Shown here: in pieces, positions 1 to 10,885 of the stretch
How the letters are laid out: every line of letters starts with the position of its first letter
Position numbering within the stretch: the first letter of the stretch is position 1
Assembly (NCBI RefSeq): GCF_000321225.1
Contig: NW_004452185.1
Span: 123,749-187,748, forward strand
Direction of reading: 5' to 3'
DNA: 64,000 nucleotides
Source of the DNA: Odobenus rosmarus divergens
Taxonomy: Eukaryota; Chordata; Mammalia; Carnivora; Odobenidae
Notes under the pieces: generated by a model
Seen by the model: only the letters and a program-made list of their open reading frames with translations
What the model was told of the DNA's origin: nothing
Database searches by the model: none
Program-made: the position numbers and the translations under genes

Positions 1-450
1 ATAGGGATGACTTCAAGGAATTTATTCAAAGGATCATAGATGTGCTCAATGACTTAGATATAAGGATGTTTGATCATCACAGCTTTGTGATGAAATAGTG
101 AAAAAATCTAAATGACATCAATGTTCAACAATGCAAAATTGGTTGTACAATGATGATATGTCCATATAGTGAATGATTTTGTCAGAAAGCTTTTAATGAC
201 ACAGGAAGGGTTTGCAATATAATCTTAAGTGGAAAAATGAGCATATAGAATCTTACTCAATTTTGGTGAAAAATTTGCTAGCAATATATGAGAATATGTG
301 TTTAGAAAAAGCATAGATTTATATAAAATGAATCTATGTGGTGGGACTAAGGGTGATTTTTTTATTCCTCTTTTGTTTGCCTGTATTTTCTAAATTTTCT
401 ACAATCAACATGCATTCCTTTTCAACAATAATTTTCAAAAATTTAAGAAC
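1..450 (+). mobile_element. Old L1 (L1M-type) 3' end, enters from left edge
   Basis: The segment resembles the 3' part of old mammalian L1: the end of ORF2 and a 3' UTR with the phrases gggtgattttttta and ttttctacaatcaacatgcatt, common just before the poly(A) of L1ME-type copies. It is heavily mutated and no frame is open. The left end lies outside the window. Subfamily is not resolved. Confidence 0.55.
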
Positions 451-1938
451 AATTAGCTGAGCAATATGCAAAATATGTTATGTTATCAGTTTCAACCCTA
501 CTTCTACTTCTGTTTGGCTGTATGTCCACTTAAAATTATTCATGGAAGTGTAATGTGAAATGTGTATGATTATCAAAATGATAGGCATTCCAGATACTTG
601 TGGAGCAACACTGAAGTAATTCCAGTGTTCATTCTTGAACTTTTGTTCTAAAAATTCTATTCAGAGCCAGTTTTTTTCCCTTTTCCAACTTGGAAAATAC
701 TATTTACTCCAGAGAGGGTGAGTGACATCTAAATTTGTGGCCAGTATCTATTATGAAATAGAGAATTACATGATGCTTACTGATTTTTGGAAATCATACA
801 TGAGATCAGCCAGCTTGATTCCATTCCCACTGTATTTTTTTGAGATTGAGCTCCTTCGTGGAGCTTGGACGGTGATATATGTGTTCTTCAAAAGAGGTTG
901 CTTTTTTACTAGTCCAAGGAATGTTTGTGGTGGGCACTGCTAGGTCCCTAAGTTTATGTTGGACTCTGTTGATCCACGTAACAAGAAAGGCTGCTATATT
1001 TGCCTTTGTGGCCGTCAGATGTCTGAGAACATAGATGAAAGAGGTGTGTCCTGTAACTGCGGTCCCTCAATTTAAGTCTTCACATAATACTTGTTAGGAA
1101 AGTAGGAAGAAAAATTATTTACACAGCCACATAGATAAACAAACTAAATACAAATGCATAGAACTGTCAATAAAGGAAAGATCTTACCCAGCAAAATAGA
1201 AGCAGGTTGCTGTCAAAAAAAATATATAAATGAGTTTCATGAAAAGTGACTTTACAGTCAGCTAATAAATGTTTTGGACAACTTTCCCAGTTAATTATTG
1301 TCACTATAATGCTACAAAAGAAGCAATCACAAAACTTCAGTGCCATACAACAATAAGTATTTATTTTTCTCTTGAGTCTGTGGGACAGCTGGGTGTTTGG
1401 CTTGGGTGGTTTTGTCTGTGTGTATCCATGCACCTGCAGTTGTTAGCTGGCAGTTCAACTCTGCTCCATGTGTCTTTCATCCTCCAGCAGGTTAATCTAG
1501 GCTTGTTCCCATGGTGGAAGCAGGGGTCTAAGAGATAATGGAGGTGTGCAAGGCTTCTTGAGGCCTCAGAACCAACACGGTGTAATTTCTGGTATATTCT
1601 ATTGGCTACAGCAAATTATCAGACAAATTCAGATTCAAGGGGTAAAGAAGCAGACCCGCATCTTGATGGGAGTTGGCGCAAAGACATATTGGAAAGAATA
1701 TGGAGGGGTAGAGAATTGATGCCATTTGTAGCAATCAATATGCACAGGGATTTTACATTTTGAAAAATAAAAGGTTGCCACTTGATAACACTGATGAATT
1801 CTGTTCACTAATAGATTGGCCACCTGGAAATAGGATTTTAATAGTTTTTCAGTTTATGTTTCACAAAGCTGAAGTCTATATGAATGAGTTGTACTCATGA
1901 TCTGTAGTTCCTACCAGGGCAAGAATAAGTAAGAGGAA
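451..1938. other. No gene seen; unassigned AT-rich sequence
   Basis: No conserved coding frame, RNA or clean repeat is recognised. Short open frames at 722-943 and 1167-1538 lie on both strands and have no recognisable protein character. The part around 1390-1830 has the flavour of a decayed LTR or DNA element (runs such as ccatgtgtctttcatcctcc), but I cannot name a family. Confidence 0.5.
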
Positions 1939-1940
1939 AG

Positions 1941-2137
1941 GTGCCGGGGTGGCTCAGTCAGTTAAGTGTCTGCCTTCATCTCAGGTTATGATCTCAGGGT
2001 CCTGGGATTGAGCCCCACATCAGGCTCCCTGCTTAGGGGAGCCTGCTTCTCCCTCTCCCTCTGCTCCCCAACCCCCATTCATGCTGTCTCTCTTGCTCTG
2101 CTCTCTCTCTCAAGTAAATAAATAAAATCTTAAAAAA
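1941..2137 (+). mobile_element. CAN-SINE (tRNA-Lys derived), full length
   Basis: The head gtgccggggtggctcagtca, body, CT-rich 3' part and tail aagtaaataaataaaatctta are present in order. An imperfect flanking duplication is visible: aagaataagtaagagga before the head and aagaataagagga after the tail. The C-to-G change in the head and other substitutions suggest middle age. Confidence 0.9.
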
Positions 2138-2150
2138 AAGAATAAGAGGA

Positions 2151-2989
2151 GGCAACACCTTAATTTCCCAACTTGAACTTTGTGCTTTGGTTAGAAATTG
2201 TGATGATGTTTGAGGCTAAATAGTTTTTAGCTCTCCCTGTGTGTCTGAATTTTAGTAAAATGAAGAGAATGTGTACAGTCAGAATTCATTAAAAAAAAAA
2301 AAATCTGAGATTCTTAATTGCCCAGTTCCATCAATGAAGACACTGGTACCCAGAGATATAAGTGACCATATTTATGACTTTATTTTTCAAAAATATGACA
2401 TCAGAAAGCATAAAATCAAAGTCCCTAAAATACAAGAAAAAAGATATTTATAACAGGATTATGATGAGATATTTATAGGTAAAATAAGATCACAAGTGAA
2501 AAGGGCATAAAAATATTTGAAGATCATAGTCAAAAGCTCAATTTAATAGATGTAGAGATATGTAGAAAACTTTGTGTCCTACCTCACATCATATCTCTGC
2601 ACCATAACCCTAGGCAGTGGTTGAGTTTTCTGAGAATCTATTCAAAGACAGGGTGTCTTTTTTGGCTTCTAGAAACCTTAACCCATACATCTTCAAAAGC
2701 CACATGGTTTCAACTCTTGCTCAGCCCTGTGGCTTTGGATATGAATTTCCTCCATATTTATGGCACCTGAATTTTTTTCTCTTCTATTTGTAGACTCAGC
2801 CAGGTGTTTTAATTCAAGGCTTTGTGCTAATTGGACAGAAATTCTGTCGATGGTTTATTTACAAAGAATGTTCTTGACCAAGAATACAATATATAAGTAT
2901 CATTTTAGGTAGTATTAAGAACTATAAAGATAAAACAGGTAAAAGGTCTAGGGAATTGGAGTTTATTTTAGAGGAATATCATGGAAAAA
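2151..2989. other. No feature seen
   Basis: AT-rich sequence without a recognisable gene, RNA or repeat apart from a 13-A run near 2290. The short open frame at 2271-2453 starts at an arbitrary Met and runs through the A run; it is not a credible gene. Confidence 0.5.
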
Positions 2990-3690
2990 CCTCTCTGAAA
3001 AGGTAATATTTGAACAGAGGCCATGCAGAGATCTTGGGGAAGAGCATTCCAAGCTGAGAGACCGCAACTGCAAAGCCCTGAGGTCGAGATAAGCTTGGTG
3101 TGCTAGAGGAACAGGAAAATAATCCAGTGAGCAAGGTGGAGCAGCATGAGCAAGGTGGAGAGTAGTAGGAGATGAAGTCATAAAAATGGGAGATCATGTA
3201 TATAAACTTGTAAGCCATGTTGAGTTGGGGATTTGGATTTTTATTCTTGTGTGATGGGAAGCTACTGGAGGATTTTTAGGAAGGGAGACACATAATTCAA
3301 TTTATGTTTATAAAGGGCATTCTTGATGCTATTTGGTGAAGAGACCATGGGGATGAATTGGAGATACAGAGATCCACTAGGAGATTACATGCGTTCTCCA
3401 GGCAAATGATGATGGTGATTGGGATCAGGATGGTGGCAGTGAGGGAGTAAGAAATGGTCAGATTAAGGATGCATTTTTAAGGAATATGTGGCTGGATATG
3501 TGGAGTGTAAAGGAAAGAGAGTAATCAAGGATGACTCTGGCTTTTGCCCTGAGCAACTGGGTGATTGGTAGTGTCATTTGCTGAACTTTGGAAGAGTAAA
3601 GGATCTAGGGTTTAGTGTGTGGCCTCAAATATTTCAGAGGTCCAGTAAGCAGTTCAATATACAAGTCTGGCACTCAGGAGAAAGTGGATA
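2990..3690 (+). repeat. Ancient mammalian interspersed repeat
   Basis: The text follows a high-copy mammalian repeat that I know by phrase but cannot name with certainty: gaacagaggccatgcagaga, aagagcattccaagctgaga, gcaaagccctgaggtcgaga, gatgggaagctactggagga, and near the end cagttcaatatacaagtctgg. Diversity from any consensus is high. A related copy lies at 61040-62140. The open frames on the minus strand here (2963-3218) are by-products. Confidence 0.5.
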
Positions 3691-4520
3691 TGAACTATGT
3701 TCAGAGCAGAAAACAGTTTTACTCCATGGTAAACCAGATAAATTTAATCCCTGAGAAATTAGTTCATACTATGTGATTAGCAAAAAGGGTGGATGGAATA
3801 CATAGAAGTTAAATTCGTGCATAAGAATTTGGATTATTCAATAAGTAGCAGAGTTGATGAAGAACTGGTAAAAGGAGTAGATAAATGGAGAACCATGGTA
3901 ATTGGGGAAACCTTTGAACTAGTAAGGTTTTTATTTTTAATGGTGTGAGTGATTTTGATTAAGATATAAAAGTATTCTAAGTCTGTCATACCAAATATAC
4001 ATGAATGCTTATACTCAAAGCTTTTGCTTTAGTCTGGGCTTATAGATAGGCAATGAAACTCTTCTTTTAAAGATTACCACATGTAAAAACCATGCAGTTT
4101 GATTGAAATGCAATGCATTATAAAGCAGTACTGGAGGTTGCCAGTAGATGGAACCATAGATTTTAGAAATTCAGATTGAGATTTCCTTCCTAGGAAACAA
4201 CGGTAATGTAACAGCTTTAAGAAAGCATAACCTTTGTAAAAAAAATAATAATAATAATAAAAAAAAATAACACTTTCCTGGACACATATCAACCAGACTA
4301 AAGAGTAGCAACCAAAGTAAACTTGTAACTATGAGATTCAGTCTTTGAGGTTATTTCTTTAAGGGTAAGTCTTGGGGGAAAAAAAAAACATTTAAAAAAT
4401 TTGGTATCTATAATGTAGTGCAAATGTTAAGATCTAGAAAATAAATATGTATCCATCAAATAATATGAATAATATAGGTAGTAGAGTAGGAAGGCATGGG
4501 TCATATTGCTTGTTTAAAAA
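3691..4520. other. No gene; short AAT/A-rich simple repeat at 4237-4271
   Basis: Unassigned AT-rich sequence. At 4237-4271 there is an A-rich stretch with five to six AAT units, and at 4379-4388 a short A run. No splice-bounded open frame or repeat family is recognised. Confidence 0.5.
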
Positions 4521-4642
4521 TTTTTTTTTTATTTAAATTCCATTAGCCAACATATAGTAAGTACCTCATTAGTTTCAGATGTAGTGTTCAATGATTCATC
4601 AGCTGCACATAACACCCAGTGCTCATCATATCACATGCCCTC
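4521..4642 (-). mobile_element. L1 3' end, 5'-truncated (about 120 bp)
   Basis: Read on the minus strand it ends in a poly(A) (ten T at 4521-4530 on the plus strand) preceded by the carnivore L1 3' UTR phrases cactgggtgttatgtgcag and aactaatgaggtacttacta. It contains only one copy of the 3' UTR module, unlike the younger copies at 7562 and 42810. No clean flanking duplication is seen. Confidence 0.75.
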
Positions 4643-5040
4643 CTTATTTAAATCCTTCTTTGCTTGGTTGGAGAGGAGGCCTATGGCTTATGCATCTGGT
4701 ATAGTTTTCATGCCCGATTTTGTGTTATCTCAAGCATTACCTGATTAATATAGCCAGAGTTTAAGAGAAGTGAGTTATATAAGAGGCAACATGTCAAGCA
4801 GTTTGGTATTAATATCTTTTAAGTGTCTGAGGTATTGAAAGATGATGTGTGGGGAGGGGCTGGTTGCCACCAAGTTAAGTCCACAAAGAGCTGGTCAAGA
4901 TTTGAGGGGAGTCTACTAAACACTATACTGCTGACCAAGTGTTTCTAACTGCAACATTGCCAGGTGGGTGACTTGTTTTCCAACTGCTTTCTGGGCTGTC
5001 CCTGCTTATTCAAAGGCACAACTCTCTACCAGCCCTGTTA
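4643..5040. other. No feature seen
   Basis: Unassigned sequence between the L1 fragment and the pyrimidine-rich tract. No coding or repeat similarity recognised. Confidence 0.5.
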
Positions 5041-5042
5041 TA

Positions 5043-5152
5043 CTTCCTTCCTTTCTTTCCTTCCTTCTACCTTCCGTCCCTCCCTCCCTCTTTCTCTGCC
5101 TGCCTTCCTTCCTTCCCTCCTTCCTTCTCTCTCTTTGTTTTCTTTTTTCTCC
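5043..5152 (+). repeat. Interrupted polypyrimidine (TTCC/TCCC)n tract
   Basis: About 110 bp of C and T with a few purine interruptions (a TAC, a CGT, several TG). Units are mainly TTCC, CTTT and TCCC. Open frames through it encode only Ser/Phe/Leu/Pro repeats and are artefacts. Confidence 0.85.
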
Positions 5153-5439
5153 ATTACCTGAGCATGTTTCCTAGACTTCTGTCCCTCAGGGACAGGTGAA
5201 GACATGTTATCTCCTACATTCTCTTTGCTTAAATGATGATATGAAAAACCACCTGAAATCTGGTTCTTTCAGTTTCAAGGAAGACCACACCCTTGAAAAA
5301 TAACTGAGTTAGTAATAACTATACCAGTGATAAATATTTAGAAGACAGCTGTGTTTGGACAAGAAAATTAAAAGCTCTTTCCTACTTTCTTCTCCACTGT
5401 GATCTCTATGTCCTTTCTCTAGTTTTCTCCCCATAAAGC
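5153..5439. other. No feature seen
   Basis: Short unassigned stretch with no recognisable gene or repeat. Confidence 0.45.
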
Positions 5440-6095
5440 ACAATCAATTTTCATTCTTGGTAGTTATGTTCCATAAAAGTCTCCATGAACACCAAATTAA
5501 CAAATACGGAACAACTACTCTGAAGAGAAATACAGGGTTAGGTCCCTGGGAGCCTCTGGTCATATTTTCATCAACCCATCAATACATAACCTTGTTTTTG
5601 TGTGTGTTTCCATTTAAAGATACTTCTTTAATAGACACTGTTGATCCATTAACATTGAATTCATGGTCGACAGCGCTATCACTCATGCTGGAATAAAGCT
5701 CAGTGAGCACATACATTTTCTCCAAAAGGCACATCACAACCTTCTTGCAATTAGGAATACGAAGCAACAGTGCAGCACTGTGCTGTGGGACCATCTGAAA
5801 CAGGGAATCTCCAACAGAAAGCACAAAAATGTGAAAAATGCAGCACTCCACTGACTGTGAAAAGGACACCTGCTTACAATGTATGGGCTGAAATAAGAAG
5901 TTAGAGTGTTGCCTTTTTCTACCTCAGCTGGTAATGTGGGGATGGAATGATTCAAATATGGGGCTGCTCTGTGCATGTCCCCGAAGGACAGTGAAACCGT
6001 TGTGAGTACTGATTTGAGGCTACAAACAAATTCTAGTGAGTAGGTGAATTTACAGATATGGAACCCATGAATAGTAAGGATTCACTGTACTGTTA
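5440..6095. mobile_element. Tigger/MARNA-like DNA transposon fossil
   Basis: The body carries phrases typical of a non-autonomous Tc1/mariner (Tigger-class) element: agcctctggtcatattttca, catcaatacataaccttg, ttgatccattaacattgaat, aggcacatcacaaccttctt and, at the right end, gaacccatgaatagtaagga then ttcactgta. The right end reversed (cagtgaatccttactattc) has the look of a Tigger-class terminus. Open frames on both strands here (5457-5869) are not genes. The exact family name is uncertain. Confidence 0.6.
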
Positions 6096-6181
6096 CCATT
6101 GGCAAATAACTGCTAAATAGCTCATATGCTTGCCTCTAAACATATTTTTGTTTGATATAATTTAATGGCAGTTCTCTAGTC

Positions 6182-6534
6182 CCACTCACCTGTCTTTTTT
6201 ATATATATATTTTTTATTATTATGTTATGTTAATCACCGTACATTACATCATTAGTTTTTGATGTAGTGTTCCATGATTCATTGTTTGTGTATAACACCC
6301 AGTGCTCCATGCAGTATGTGCCCTCTTTAATACCCATCACCAGGCTAACCCATCCCCCCACCCCCCTCCCTTCTAGAACCCTCAGTTTGTTTCTCAGAGT
6401 CCTTAGTCTCTCATGGTTTGTCTTCCCCTCCGATTTCCCCCTCTTCATTCTTCCCTTCCTGCTTTCTCCTTCTTCTTCTTCTTCTTCTTCTTTAACATAT
6501 AATGTATTATTTGTTTCCACTCACCTGTCTTTTT
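6182..6534 (-). mobile_element. Young 5'-truncated L1 with 18-bp target-site duplication
   Basis: The duplication ccactcacctgtcttttt occurs at 6182-6199 and 6517-6534. Between them (6200-6516), read on the minus strand, lies the terminal module of the L1 3' UTR with its poly(A) at the plus-strand left end. The insertion stops in the internal A-rich part, seen as a (CTT)n run at 6468-6492. It contains no ORF2 sequence. The exact duplication shows the insertion is comparatively recent. Confidence 0.95.
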
Positions 6535-7546
6535 AAAACAAATGAGGCCATTAGTAGATTGGGAATAGGTTTCACAGCTTGTCCATGACAAAGCCAGGAC
6601 TAGAATCCAGATTCCGAGATGTGTGGCCCAGTGGTTTTTCAGGCTTCCAAGCATGTGGGAGTTTCTGCTTTGTCAGGGGTTGTACTGAGTCTGATTTTCA
6701 TAGCCTGGGTACTCTGGTAAGGGAAAAGGAAATCAGTAATTTGGGGATTGCCAAGGACACCCCCACCCCCCAGCCTTCATGTTCTAACTTTAGTTCATGA
6801 ATCCATTTACATTAAAATGTAGATTTCTCCCTTTAAAAATTAACATGGGTATGGCATTGAGCAAAATTAAGTATTAATTAAGCACATGAGAATGAACTAA
6901 TGTATCATATGAGTTAAGTTTGGGGTAATTAGATTGAGGACTGGTGAAATTGAGTGAGAAGTGGTTCTCAGTAAGACAGGCAGGAGGTGGGAGAACCCTC
7001 TAGGAGACTAACAACTTGGAAGATAAATTGAATAACATGCTAATTCCTACACACCAGGCTTACCTGACTGTTAACTGAGACAAAAGTGGAAGCCACTGGA
7101 AAAACTGTTGTCTTATCAAAGTTCAGGAATTCTGTCTTGTAACTTAACATCTTTTTGAATAAATAACCCCCTCTGGGATTTCCTTTCCAGTTTGGCAGTG
7201 TTTGCTTCCATGATATTTTTGTTTGATTCTTATCCCTTTCTCTTGTTAAGGGGATCTCCCTCTTTTGCCCTTGGCTATGGGCTTCTCAGTTTGAGATGTG
7301 CTCCCTGTTTCATCTTGTTTGGATATTGGTAACCTCACTGCATGGATTTTCTCTTCTTTGCTTTTAGGGGGAAAAAAAACCCTCATCTCTTCTATGGAAG
7401 CAAATTTTTATAATTAGAATGTTATCTTTTCTCTTAGTTTTCTCAAAAGCCAGTCTCCTAATGAGATTCAAGAAACGTATGTGTGGCATACATTTAAAAA
7501 ATATGCTTCCTAATTTCTCTAAGAGGAAATATTGAACATTACCAGT
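6535..7546. other. No feature seen
   Basis: About 1 kb of unassigned sequence. The open frame at 6579-6800 (73 codons) begins near the L1 junction and has no recognisable protein features. Confidence 0.5.
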
Positions 7547-8408
7547 AAAGATACAGTTCTGCTGGAAAACAGTATGGAGGTTCCTCAAACAGTTGAAAAT
7601 AGAGCTACCATACGATCCAGCAATTGCACTACTGGGTATTTACCCCAAAGATAAAAATGTAGGGATCCGAAGGGGTACGTGCACCCCAATGTTTATAGCA
7701 GCAATGTCCACAATAGCCAAACTGTGGAAAGAGCCAAGATGTCCATCGACAGATGAATGGATAAAGAAGATGTGGTATATATACACAGTGGAATATTATG
7801 CAGCCATCAAAAGGAATGAGATCTTGCCATTTGCAACGACGTGGATGGAACTGGAGGGTGTTATGCTGAGTGAAATAAGTCAGTCAGAGAAAGACATGTA
7901 TCATATGACCTCACTGATATGAGGAATTCTTAATCTCAGGAAACAAACTGAGGGTTGCTGGAGTGGTGGGGGGGGGAGGGATTGGGTGGCTGGGTGATAG
8001 ACATCGGGGAGGGTATGTGCTATGGTGAGCACTGTGAATTGTACAAGACTGATGAATCACGGATCTGTACTTCTGAAACAAATAATGCAATATATGTTAA
8101 GAAAAAAAAGAAGAAGAAGAAGAAGATAGCAGGAGGGGAAGAATGAAGGGGAGTAAGTCGGAGGGGGAGACGAACCATTAGAGACGATGGACTCTGAAAA
8201 ACAAACTGAGGGTTCTAGAGGGGAGGGGGGTAGGGGGATGGGTTAGCCTGGTGATGGGTATTAAAGAGGGCACATTCTGCGTGGAGCACTGGGTGTTATG
8301 CACAAACAATGAATCATGGAACACTGCATCAAAAACTAATGATGTAATGTATGGTGGTTAACATAACAATAAAAAAATTATTTAAAAAAAAAAAAAGGTA
8401 CAGTTCTG
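7547..8408 (+). mobile_element. Young 5'-truncated L1 with 15-bp target-site duplication
   Basis: Flanking copies aaagatacagttctg (7547-7561) and aaaggtacagttctg (8394-8408) differ at one base. The insert (7562-8393) carries the C-terminal end of ORF2, a stop at 7920-7922, then a 3' UTR made of two related modules separated by an A/GAA-rich stretch (8101-8128), and a poly(A). The preserved open ORF2 tail argues for a young carnivore L1. Confidence 0.95.
7593..7922 (+). pseudogene. L1 ORF2p C-terminal remnant
   Basis: The reading frame runs to the natural ORF2 stop and has the standard L1 ORF2p tail: YDPAIALLGIYPK near the start, STDEWIKKMWYIYTVEYYAA in the middle and EKDMYHM near the end. 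It is about 110 codons, whereas full ORF2p (endonuclease, reverse transcriptase, Cys-rich tail) is roughly 1,275 residues, so the catalytic domains are absent. The Met at 7593 is internal to ORF2 and is not a real start. It cannot act in retrotransposition. Confidence 0.9.
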
Positions 8409-8790
8409 TGTCCCAAAAGATATAGTTGATAATTAGGTTGACCATATGCATTGGTTTGCCTGAGACAGCCCTCATTTATGCCTCTTATCCCAACATTGTT
8501 ATTGATAGCACCTCCTTCCTTACACTTGTAAGATGACAGGTTATATGGTTATGCTATGGATAATACCAATGTAAGAAATTTTAAAAAAGTACTAATAGAG
8601 TTGGCATTTCCAAACTGTCCAAGACCAGGTTTACACGTAATATCAATTAGTATTCAATTTGCTGGCATTTGTGTCATCCTATAATATAAGAATTCTTATG
8701 TTTCCTTTGGAACTTCTCTGATTTGAAAAACTAATAGAGGCACCTCCTTCAAGAACTTAGTGACTTATTCTATGCTTTAAATATATTTTT
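8409..8790. other. No feature seen
   Basis: Unassigned sequence between the L1 and a SINE; no gene or repeat recognised. Confidence 0.5.
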
Positions 8791-8800
8791 AAAATTCAAG

Positions 8801-8996
8801 CGGTGCCTGGGTGGCTCAGTCGTTAATCATCTGCCTTCAGCTCAGTTCATGGTCCCAGGGTCCTGGGATTGAGCCCCACGTCGGGCTCCCTGCTCTGTGG
8901 GAAGCCTGCTTCTCCCTCTCCCACTCCCCCTGCTTGTGTTCCCTCTCTTGCTGTCTCTCTCTGTCAAATAGATAAATAAAATCTTAAAAAAAAAAA
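8801..8996 (+). mobile_element. CAN-SINE, full length
   Basis: Head ggtgcctgggtggctcagtc, body with gggattgagccccacg as the B-box region, CT-rich part, then gataaataaaatctta and about 18 A. The short flanking duplication aaaattcaa is seen at 8791-8799 and just after the poly(A). Close agreement with the other young copies here suggests recent insertion. Confidence 0.92.
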
Positions 8997-9064
8997 AAAA
9001 TTCAAAGGTAACAATTTATTGCAGAAATTGTAGATTTCTAGTACTTTAGACTTATTCTGTCTAT

Positions 9065-9660
9065 ATATTCTGTAAATATATTTCTTAAATTTCAAAGTAA
9101 CATGTTTATTGCAGAAATTTTAGAAAATGAATAACAAGCTCTAAAGAGAAAATACAAGCTACTTACAATCTTTTCACTCAGGGATAACCGCTATTAGCAT
9201 TTATCTTATTTTCCATGTTCTTTTCTCTTAGAAAATTACATATCAGACATCTGGTATCACATATAGGTATGTGTTTTATTTAATTTTTAATTTTTTTATT
9301 TTTTAAGATTTTATTTATATCTTTGACAGAGAGAGAGTGCATGAACAGAGGGAGAAGCAGGTTCCCGTGGAGCAGGGAGCCCAATGCAGGGCTCGATCCC
9401 AGGACTCTGGGATTACGACCCGAGCTGAAGGCAGACACTTACCTGACTGAGCCACCCAGGCACCCTTAGGTATGTATTTTATAATTAGAAAAACAATTTT
9501 TTGAGGCTGCTGATTTTTAACATTCTTTCCACTGGCATATTATGATTTCATTTCCATGTTATTAAATATTCTTCTGGACAGTAAATTGAACATATTATTG
9601 AACAGTATTAATTGTCTGAATTTACCATAATTTATTTATCTGAGCAAAATCTCAGGCCTT
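9065..9660 (-). mobile_element. Old L1 (L1M-type) fragment, split by a SINE
   Basis: Antisense L1 text runs before and after the SINE at 9280-9466: tttattgcagaaattttaga, cagggataaccgctattagc, ccatgttattaaatattctt, and taccataatttatttatctg. It is strongly diverged. The SINE interrupts it cleanly, so the L1 is older. Confidence 0.6.
9280..9466 (-). mobile_element. CAN-SINE with 16-bp target-site duplication
   Basis: Flanked by taggtatgtgttttat (9264-9279) and taggtatgtattttat (9467-9482), one mismatch. The minus-strand head is at the right end (gcctgggtggctcag) and the tail is at the left (poly(T) then aagattttatttat). Inserted into old L1M. Confidence 0.93.
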
Positions 9661-10329
9661 TGAGATCCTTCCCAAGAGAAGGTAGAACTGGCACAGGGGC
9701 TTAAATTAAAGCTGGATTTGGGGTAGACATAAGAACTTGCATTCTGCAATTGCACTGTGGTGACAATGTGAATATCCCATCCTGGATGGTTGCATTGTTT
9801 GCTTGCCTGAAAGTAAGAGGCCTAATGAAATGATTTCTTGAAATTAATTTCCCTTGAAATTAATGTCCCAATTTCCCTTCTTGAAATTAATGTCCCTCAT
9901 TTGATATTTCTATGATGGTTTAATACTTACAGGAAGGAAACCAGTGACTAGTTCTTTTTATTTCAGATCGATTCTATTATTTTGCTTCCCAACAGTAACC
10001 ATACATACTTTGTATATCCTCAATGATATTGTACAAATTTAAATAAATGCTTCCTTTATTAGCTATATAATCTCAAGATGTGAAATTGTTGGAATTCACT
10101 AAGTTGTACATTATATAAATATCAGAGTTAATGATTTTAGGCAATGAAAAGATTGTTTCATTGTCATCACTTTTGTTTAGCTTCTAATTATTTTATTATA
10201 CTTTTTTTAACATTATAAAATACCACTGAGTGAATTTTAAAATTCATTACAAATAGTAAATAATATACCCGATATATTCAAATCCAGCTCCAACGAACTA
10301 TCAAATTTCCATGCTCCTTGTTTCATCTA
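9661..10329. other. No gene; small local triplication at 9837-9896
   Basis: Unassigned AT-rich sequence. Three near-identical 17-mers, cttgaaattaatttccc then cttgaaattaatgtccc twice, start at 9837, 9853 and 9880. They look like a local duplication event rather than part of a known repeat. Confidence 0.55.
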
Positions 10330-10885
10330 GCCTCTTTTATGCCATGAATATTTGTGCTAACAATATTTTATTGGGGCCCAGTTTACAGATAAGAAATTGC
10401 ACAAATCTTAATGTAGAGTTCAGTACATTTTGACAAATATAGTCATCACTGCAATCAGGATTTAGAACATTTCTATAACCCCAGAAAGTTCCTTGGTGCT
10501 CCTTCTTAGTTAATTTCTGTCCTGGTGTCACCCCCACCTCCATTCCCCCAGCCCAAGGCAACCACTTCTCTGATTTCTGTTGCAATGGATTAATTTGGGC
10601 TATTTTAAAACTTCATATAAATAGGATCACTTTTGTGTCCTCTTTCTTTTGCTTAGCATAAGTTTGTTTAAGATTTGCTGGGTATGTCAGTAGTCTGTTC
10701 TTTCTTTATTATTGAGTAGTATTCCATTATATGTATCTGCCACAAGTTGTTTATTCATTCCTCAATGGCTATTTGAATTGTTTCCAGTATGGGACTGTTA
10801 TGAATAAACTGCTCTGAACATTCTTGTACAGCTTGTTTTGTGGACGTAAGTTTTGTGTCTCTTGGGTGTCATTTCCTTTGTTGGC
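10330..10885 (-). mobile_element. Old L1 (L1M-type) fragment
   Basis: Typical antisense L1 text: attttgacaaatatagtcat, ccccagaaagttccttggtg, ggcaaccacttctctgattt, gagtagtattccattatatg, and tgttatgaataaactgctct. The minus-strand open frame at 10337-10585 lies inside it and is not a gene. Confidence 0.75.

Noticed and set aside
5579..5869. 96-codon minus-strand frame
   Set aside because: Lies wholly inside the Tigger/MARNA-like fossil; no transposase motif is present.
8801..8880. tRNA gene in the SINE heads (here and in every CAN-SINE)
   Set aside because: The heads derive from tRNA and keep A- and B-box-like sequence, but they lack a full cloverleaf and are part of dispersed SINEs.
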